DNA from: Salvelinus alpinus
Lineage: Eukaryota; Chordata; Actinopteri; Salmoniformes; Salmonidae
DNA length: 64,000 nt
NCBI RefSeq assembly: GCF_045679555.1
Contig: NC_092098.1
Coordinates: forward strand, 22,784,038 to 22,848,037
Reading direction: 5' to 3'
The position numbers and the translations under genes are program-made. This document shows, in pieces, positions 59,313 to 64,000 of the stretch (position 1 is the first letter of the stretch; each line of letters starts with the position of its first letter). The notes below the pieces were generated by a model. It did no database searches. It saw only the letters and a program-made list of their open reading frames with translations, and was not told the origin of the DNA.

Positions 59313-59921
59313 ATGACAAAACTTAATTGAAGAATCGCTACTGTTGACCAATCACTGACAAAGGCATGTAAACTTTGGCTACTGAACTTCGGGTTGCCTC
59401 AGGAAAAAAATTATTGGGCACAAACAGCCAAAAACACCCTTACTGAAGACCAAAACGAACAAAAACATCACAACACAATATATAATATAATATACTGTAT
59501 GCACAAACTGTTTCGGATGGGAAGCATGCGGACGCCTTAATATAAGCCCACCATTGAAAGATGGGACTCTCACGAACACGTACAAGTCGGTTGTTTTGCT
59601 CTAGGACGCCCACAAGCCCCACAAGACATGTCTGAAGGTAGCCCGGGACCATTAAATGTATATGGAAGTATGCTGCATATTGAATTACTTCAGTGACAAA
59701 AACATAGTTAAATATGTGTAATTCTTTTTTTAAAGAATTTTATGATCTTTCTTAAATCTCTCAGATATAGGACAGACACTTCAAAACATACTTCCTTTTT
59801 ATTTTTTGGGACTATTTTGCCATGTTTGAATATGTTATTCAATGCGTTTCTATTGGCTAATAGCAGTAAGGCCAAATTCAGTGTTTTATAAAATAATTTT
59901 TTACATATTTTGGGGGGATGC
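59313..59921. other. No gene recognised
   Basis: Unique-looking AT-rich sequence between LINE A and the TTAA-type element. Confidence 0.5.
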
Positions 59922-59925
59922 TTAA

Positions 59926-60940
59926 TAACTTCTCTAGGATAGGGGGCAGCATTTTCACGTTTGGATGAAAAGCATGCCCAGAGTAAACTGCCTCCTACTC
60001 AGTCCCAGATGCTAATATATGCATATTATTATTAGTATTGGATAGACAACACTCTGAAGTTTCTAAAACTGTTTGAATCATGTCTGTGACTATAACAGAA
60101 CTTATTTGGCAGGCAAAACCCCGAGGACAAACCATTCAGATTTTTTGTTTGTTTGAGGTCACTCTCTTTTCAATGGGTTTCATTGGGAATCCAGATTTCT
60201 AAGGGACCTTCCCGCAGTTCCTATCACTTCCACTGGATGTCAACAGTCTTTAGAAATTGGTTGAGGCTTTTCCTTTGAGGTATTAAGAAGTAGCCATGTT
60301 GAGAATGAGGCTCCAGTGAAGTGTACTGTTTGTTACTGTTACTGTTTGTATTGAACACAGATCATCCCGTCTTCAATTTTATCGATTATTTATGTAAAAA
60401 AATACCTAAAGTTGTATTACAAAAGTAGTTTGAAATGTTTGGACAAAGCTTACAGGTAACTTTTGAGATATTTTGTAGTCACGTTGTGCAAGTTGGAACC
60501 AGTGTTTTTCTGGATCAAACGCGCCAAATAAATGGACCTTTTGGATATATATCGACGGAATTAATCAAACAAAAGGACCATTTGTGATGTTTATGTGACA
60601 TATTGGAGTGCCAACAGAAGAAGCTCGTCAAAGGTAAGGCATGAATTAAATCTTTATTTCTGCGTTTTGTGTCGCGCCGGAAGGGTTGAAATATGATGGT
60701 CTGGATTGTTAGCTAGGGTGCTATCCTCAGATAATACCATTGTTTGCTTTCGCCGTAAAGCATTTTTTAAATCTGACACGTTGGCTGGATTCACAACAAG
60801 TGTAGCTTTAATTTGGTATATTGAATGTGTGATTTCATGAAAGTAAACTTTTTTAAGTAATTTATTTGAATTTGGCACTCTGCATTTTCACTGGATGTTG
60901 GCCAGGTGGGACGCTATCGTCCCACATATCCCAGAGGGGT
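59926..60940 (+). mobile_element. Non-autonomous DNA transposon, TTAA type
   Basis: TTAA at 59922-59925 precedes TAACTTCTCTAGGATAGGGG. The far end, GTCCCACATATCCCAGAGGG, is its approximate complement, but the right TTAA has decayed (GTATAA). The interior matches the 32319-34167 element in opposite orientation: ATGCATATTATTATTAGTAT, AACACTCTGAAGTTTCTAAA, and ACGTTGGCTGGATTCACAAC near 60778. There is no transposase. The family is recognised as abundant in salmonids. Confidence 0.8.
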
Positions 60941-61354
60941 ATAAATGAACCTTGGTATGATGATCTTAAAACAATGACATATGTTAGCTTAGTAGAAACC
61001 CAGCCCCGGGCCCTTAGGGGGTTTAGTACTGAAAAAACATGAAATGTCATTGGTACAACAATATTTTTATTTGGAGAGTTTGAGTTTTATGAGACTCATG
61101 AGTGATTTTACATAAAAAGGAATTAGTGATAATCAATGACTGTTGTTCAAATTCATTTCAGATGAATTACCCAACAATCCACCCCTATCACCACTCACTC
61201 ACTGACTCAGTTCCTCACTCACTTATTCACTCACTCACCCAGTGACACACCCCACCCACAACCTTTGTGGGCGTCCTCCTCTATTCGTGTCTCTAAACAA
61301 CCCATCGCCAGTCATTCATGTCAAACTGTGAAGGATAATTTGGGGAACAGCCTT
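60941..61354. other. Intergenic sequence before dscam 3' end
   Basis: Includes an ACTC-rich stretch (about 61185-61250, CACTCACTCACTGACTCAG and similar). No gene is recognised. Confidence 0.5.
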
Positions 61355-62869
61355 TTTATTAATAAAATTTGAACTGTGGGTTAGTTTCTCTTTATTTCAG
61401 TGCCACCATGGTGAACACCATGTTAAAAATAAAAAGCGACATCTTGTTAAAAGGAATATCATAATGAAGACAATTAAAACAAATAATATAAACGGGCATT
61501 AATGACCTCACAGCATTCTTATCAAACTCTCCCTCCGGGACTAAAATACAAAGAAAAATGGGCCAGGGTAAACAACAACTAAAACTGTGTAGTTATATCC
61601 ACACTTTAGATAGACACTTCCCAAAGATTTTGGTTTGGTTTGAAGGGGGGATTGTCTCAAGTTTTTCCCTGTAGAGGAGCATCACGGCAATGCAGCGACA
61701 ATAAATCTATTGAGGAGGAGAGTGAGAGCCTTGAAGACTCTACCTAGTGCACTGAGAATAGGGGCTCTGTCTGGACATTTGTTTTGGGGTGTCATGAAGT
61801 GCAAACCGTTATATCTCTGACCCTCCCTGTTCTAACTAACTTCATTTACCACCCTGGCAAATTAGCAGTGGTAAACTACACCTGAATACATAGCTGGGGT
61901 TTGTCCCGCCCTGTAAGTATACTAACATAGTTATTTTTCATTACAGTACAGTATAGAGCAAATAGTATCAATATAATTTTCATAATCTTTTTTCATATTG
62001 CACCATCAGAGTATGCGACACAGAGAAAGATCAACAGAGACTCCATTTCCTAATCAAAACGAGATATGTGCAAACATGACTAAGGACTTTATTAACCAAA
62101 TCAATTCTTCCCTGTAATATCCACAAATAAAAGTGATTTCTCTTTTTATATATATATATTTATAGTAATAAGAATAATAAATCTTCACATTTGATAATTT
62201 CATAGTGTGACAAAAATGGTCAACTGGGCTGTCCAGTCGTTATCATAATCCTCTTAATCGTCTTTAATTGGTCAGTACCCATGCATCCATAGGAAATAGA
62301 TTTTTTTCTTCAAAAAATGTATAATTTGAGAGCAGCTGACAAGTTTGGACTGGTGTCGATTGCTTCCATCCCAGATTTCTCCAAAGTTTCATTCAGTGTT
62401 TTAGAGGAAGTTTCCATAGAAAAAAATGACAAGCTCCAAATTATCATCTCATACTCCGGGAAAAAAGTTGTCCAGGTTCTAATTCAAATAGTGTAGTAAT
62501 GGTAATAATTGATCATTTGTAATCAATAATTAATAATCATGAATAGTTGAGAAGTAACAACAAATAATCACTGATTAATAATTAATGATTAACAATAATA
62601 ATCAAGAATAAATCATGTTCCCTCATAACATAAATCTTTTGGCAAGCTCCGCGTGGAGTCATTTCAGATGAATGCATTTTCTCACAAGTTTAAAAAAACA
62701 AAGAAAGCTCCAAAAATAAATAAAAGAACATTAGTAAAAGGTACCCCTCCTTTAAGAAGAAAGGGGACATTATATACAGGACTGTTTGGTGAGAGTCAGT
62801 TTACTGCACTTGTAAGTGTAATAAGTCCAGTGTTAGTGTGAGTTTTAGTCTGGGCCCATGCCACTGATG
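61355..62869 (-). other. dscam: dscam 3' UTR (probable)
   Basis: Downstream of the dscam stop, about 1.5 kb has no recognised transposon, unlike the DNA beyond it. On the minus strand AATAAA lies at 61360-61355 as a candidate poly(A) signal. An AT-rich part with ATAATTAATAATC-type repeats spans about 62505-62605. The exact end is inferred. Confidence 0.55.
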
Positions 62870-63264
62870 TTATACCAGCGTGTAGGACTTTGCGTAGGGG
62901 TTGTTGGTCTGTTTGAGGTGTCCTCGTGAGTCAAGCAGGGACTCTTGGGAGGTGCTAAGCTTGGCGGCCTGGGCCAGCTCTGAGCCCTCTCTGTGGGGCA
63001 GGGTGACTGCTGAGCCGGGTTGCCACTGGGCCACTGGGTCCCTGCTGCTGGCCCTGCTGCTGGCCTGGGGGGCCTCCGTGGGAGTTGGGGGCGCCATGCG
63101 TGATGGCCGTTTCAGGGAGCGACTCTTCTGGGGCTCCAAGCAGGCCTGGCCCATGGCCCCCTCCCCCCCGGCGCCACCCCTCCCTCCAGTGCCCGAGCAC
63201 GATATACCGCGGTTCAGCAGGAAGTCCATGCGCAGGTAAGGAGGCAGGTGCACTAGCTCGCCCC
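62870..63264 (-). CDS. dscam: DSCAM, last coding exon (cytoplasmic C-terminus)
   Basis: On the minus strand CCTTCCTTTGTCCTTTAG is the splice acceptor; the exon starts at 63264 with two bases completing a codon, then [20 protein letters not shown]. It continues with [20 protein letters not shown], then [20 protein letters not shown] and ends KSYTLV, stop TAA at 62872-62870. These segments match my memory of the end of vertebrate DSCAM, a large immunoglobulin/fibronectin type III cell-adhesion receptor for neurite self-avoidance. The final T-L-V fits a class I PDZ ligand, reported to bind MAGI scaffolds. It has 130 complete codons. A Gly/Ala-rich stretch ([15 protein letters not shown]) is specific to this copy or lineage. 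dscama or dscamb cannot be decided. DSCAML1 is a less likely alternative. Confidence 0.94.
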
Positions 63265-63531
63265 CTAAAGGACAAAGGAAGGAAAGAGAGGGGAGTTAGT
63301 TATGATGCATTGTGTTTTATGGACAACCCCATAGAATACACATATGGCCAGTGTAATTATGGAAAAATCTCAGTTCAAAACACTTCAGTGAAGAGAAATG
63401 ACTGCTCCTGGGGGAAAGGTGAGATACAAGCTCATCACATCTTCCACACCAACCCACAAAACTAGGGTAGTTTATATGCCAAAGTCATCCATAGATTCTG
63501 ACAGACTATTAAAGTATATTGCTTTGTCTAG
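63265..63531 (-). other. dscam: dscam intron
   Basis: Intron sequence directly upstream (minus strand) of the last dscam exon. No exon or repeat is seen. Confidence 0.7.
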
Positions 63532-63646
63532 TTACATTTACATTTACATTTAAGTCATTTAGCAGACGCTCTTATCCAGAGCGACTTACAAATTGGTGCA
63601 TTCACCTTATGATATCCAGTGGAACAACCACTTTACAATAGTGCAA
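63532..63646 (-). mobile_element. L2 LINE 3' end in dscam intron
   Basis: Almost identical over about 115 bp to the 3' UTR of the L2 copy at 6549-6660: ATTTAAGTCATTTAGCAGAC on the + strand, the AGCGACTTACAAATTGGTGC piece and the CCACTTTACAATAGTGCA end. Extreme 5' truncation leaves only the tail. It could alternatively be a SINE sharing this tail. Confidence 0.88.
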
Positions 63647-64000
63647 TACAATAGTTACAGTAGTTATTGAGGTAATATGCCAAAGAATGTTCTTCATCTG
63701 AATTTGGCCTTGACCAACATGAAATGAAAATGGCAATATTTTACACTGTCATTAAACCCAACCAGATTCCATTATACTTATTAGGTTAATGGATGGAGAA
63801 GGAGACTGTTGCTTTTCTATAACATAAATAAGTAATGTTAAAGATTTAAGACTCCAGCGCAGCTCATTACAAATGTATCTGAGTAAAGTCTACAGAGTTT
63901 AATAAAATATAACTATAATGAACCAAAACTATATAGAATGAATAAGATGAAGACTTCAACAAAAAGACTGAATTCATGAGGTGAAGTGACCTCATAGCAA
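63647..64000 (-). other. dscam: dscam intron, continues beyond window
   Basis: Unrecognised AT-rich intron sequence to the end of the window. No further dscam exon is visible. Confidence 0.6.

Noticed and set aside
62901..63465. Plus-strand ORFs near the window end
   Set aside because: They are antisense or off-frame shadows of the dscam last exon.

Overview
The window is vertebrate nuclear DNA, almost certainly from a salmonid fish (trout, salmon or char group). The evidence is Sleeping Beauty-type Tc1 transposons in four copies, at least four other Tc1-like families, L2- and Rex1/CR1-like LINEs, TTAA-flanked non-autonomous DNA elements, palindromic MITEs and long CA/TG microsatellites, with only a few short host exons. 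There are no operons, CRISPR arrays, rRNAs or confident tRNA genes. I recognise the repeat families from memory of salmonid sequence; no database search was possible.

Host genes. Two are supported. On the + strand, two exons (20354-20402 and 27651-27790) encode a small IQ-motif calmodulin regulator that matches PCP4/PEP-19. Its first coding exon (expected to encode only Met-Ser-Glu) is not found. On the - strand, 62870-63264 is the last coding exon of DSCAM, ending in the PDZ-binding tail ...YTLV. PCP4 and DSCAM are convergent neighbours on human chromosome 21q22.2, so the pair shows conserved vertebrate synteny. The roughly 32 kb between their 3' ends is mostly transposon.

Layout. 1-10 kb: a Sleeping Beauty-type copy broken by another repeat, a foldback hairpin, LINE fragments, a Tc1 copy and an L2 LINE with an unbroken 969-codon ORF. 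10-20 kb: mainly unique sequence (upstream of pcp4 or its intron 1), with a (TG)66 tract, MITEs, a nested inverted-repeat element and a deleted Sleeping Beauty-type copy. 20-29 kb: pcp4 exon 2, a 7.2-kb intron holding a LINE-in-LINE nest that stops about 40 bp before the splice acceptor, the terminal exon and the 3' UTR. 29-60 kb: dense transposons, including two head-to-tail fusions of unrelated Tc1 families, a Tc1 copy with 198-bp near-identical inverted repeats, and an unidentified proline-rich reading frame near 44.5-45.1 kb. 60-64 kb: a TTAA-type element, then the dscam 3' UTR, last exon and part of the preceding intron.

No convincing new multi-gene system is present. The best items for a second look are the unidentified proline-rich frame, the nested inverted repeat at 14.8-15.2 kb, the 127-nt foldback at 1.6 kb, the fused Tc1 pairs, and the young-looking L2 and Tc1 copies.
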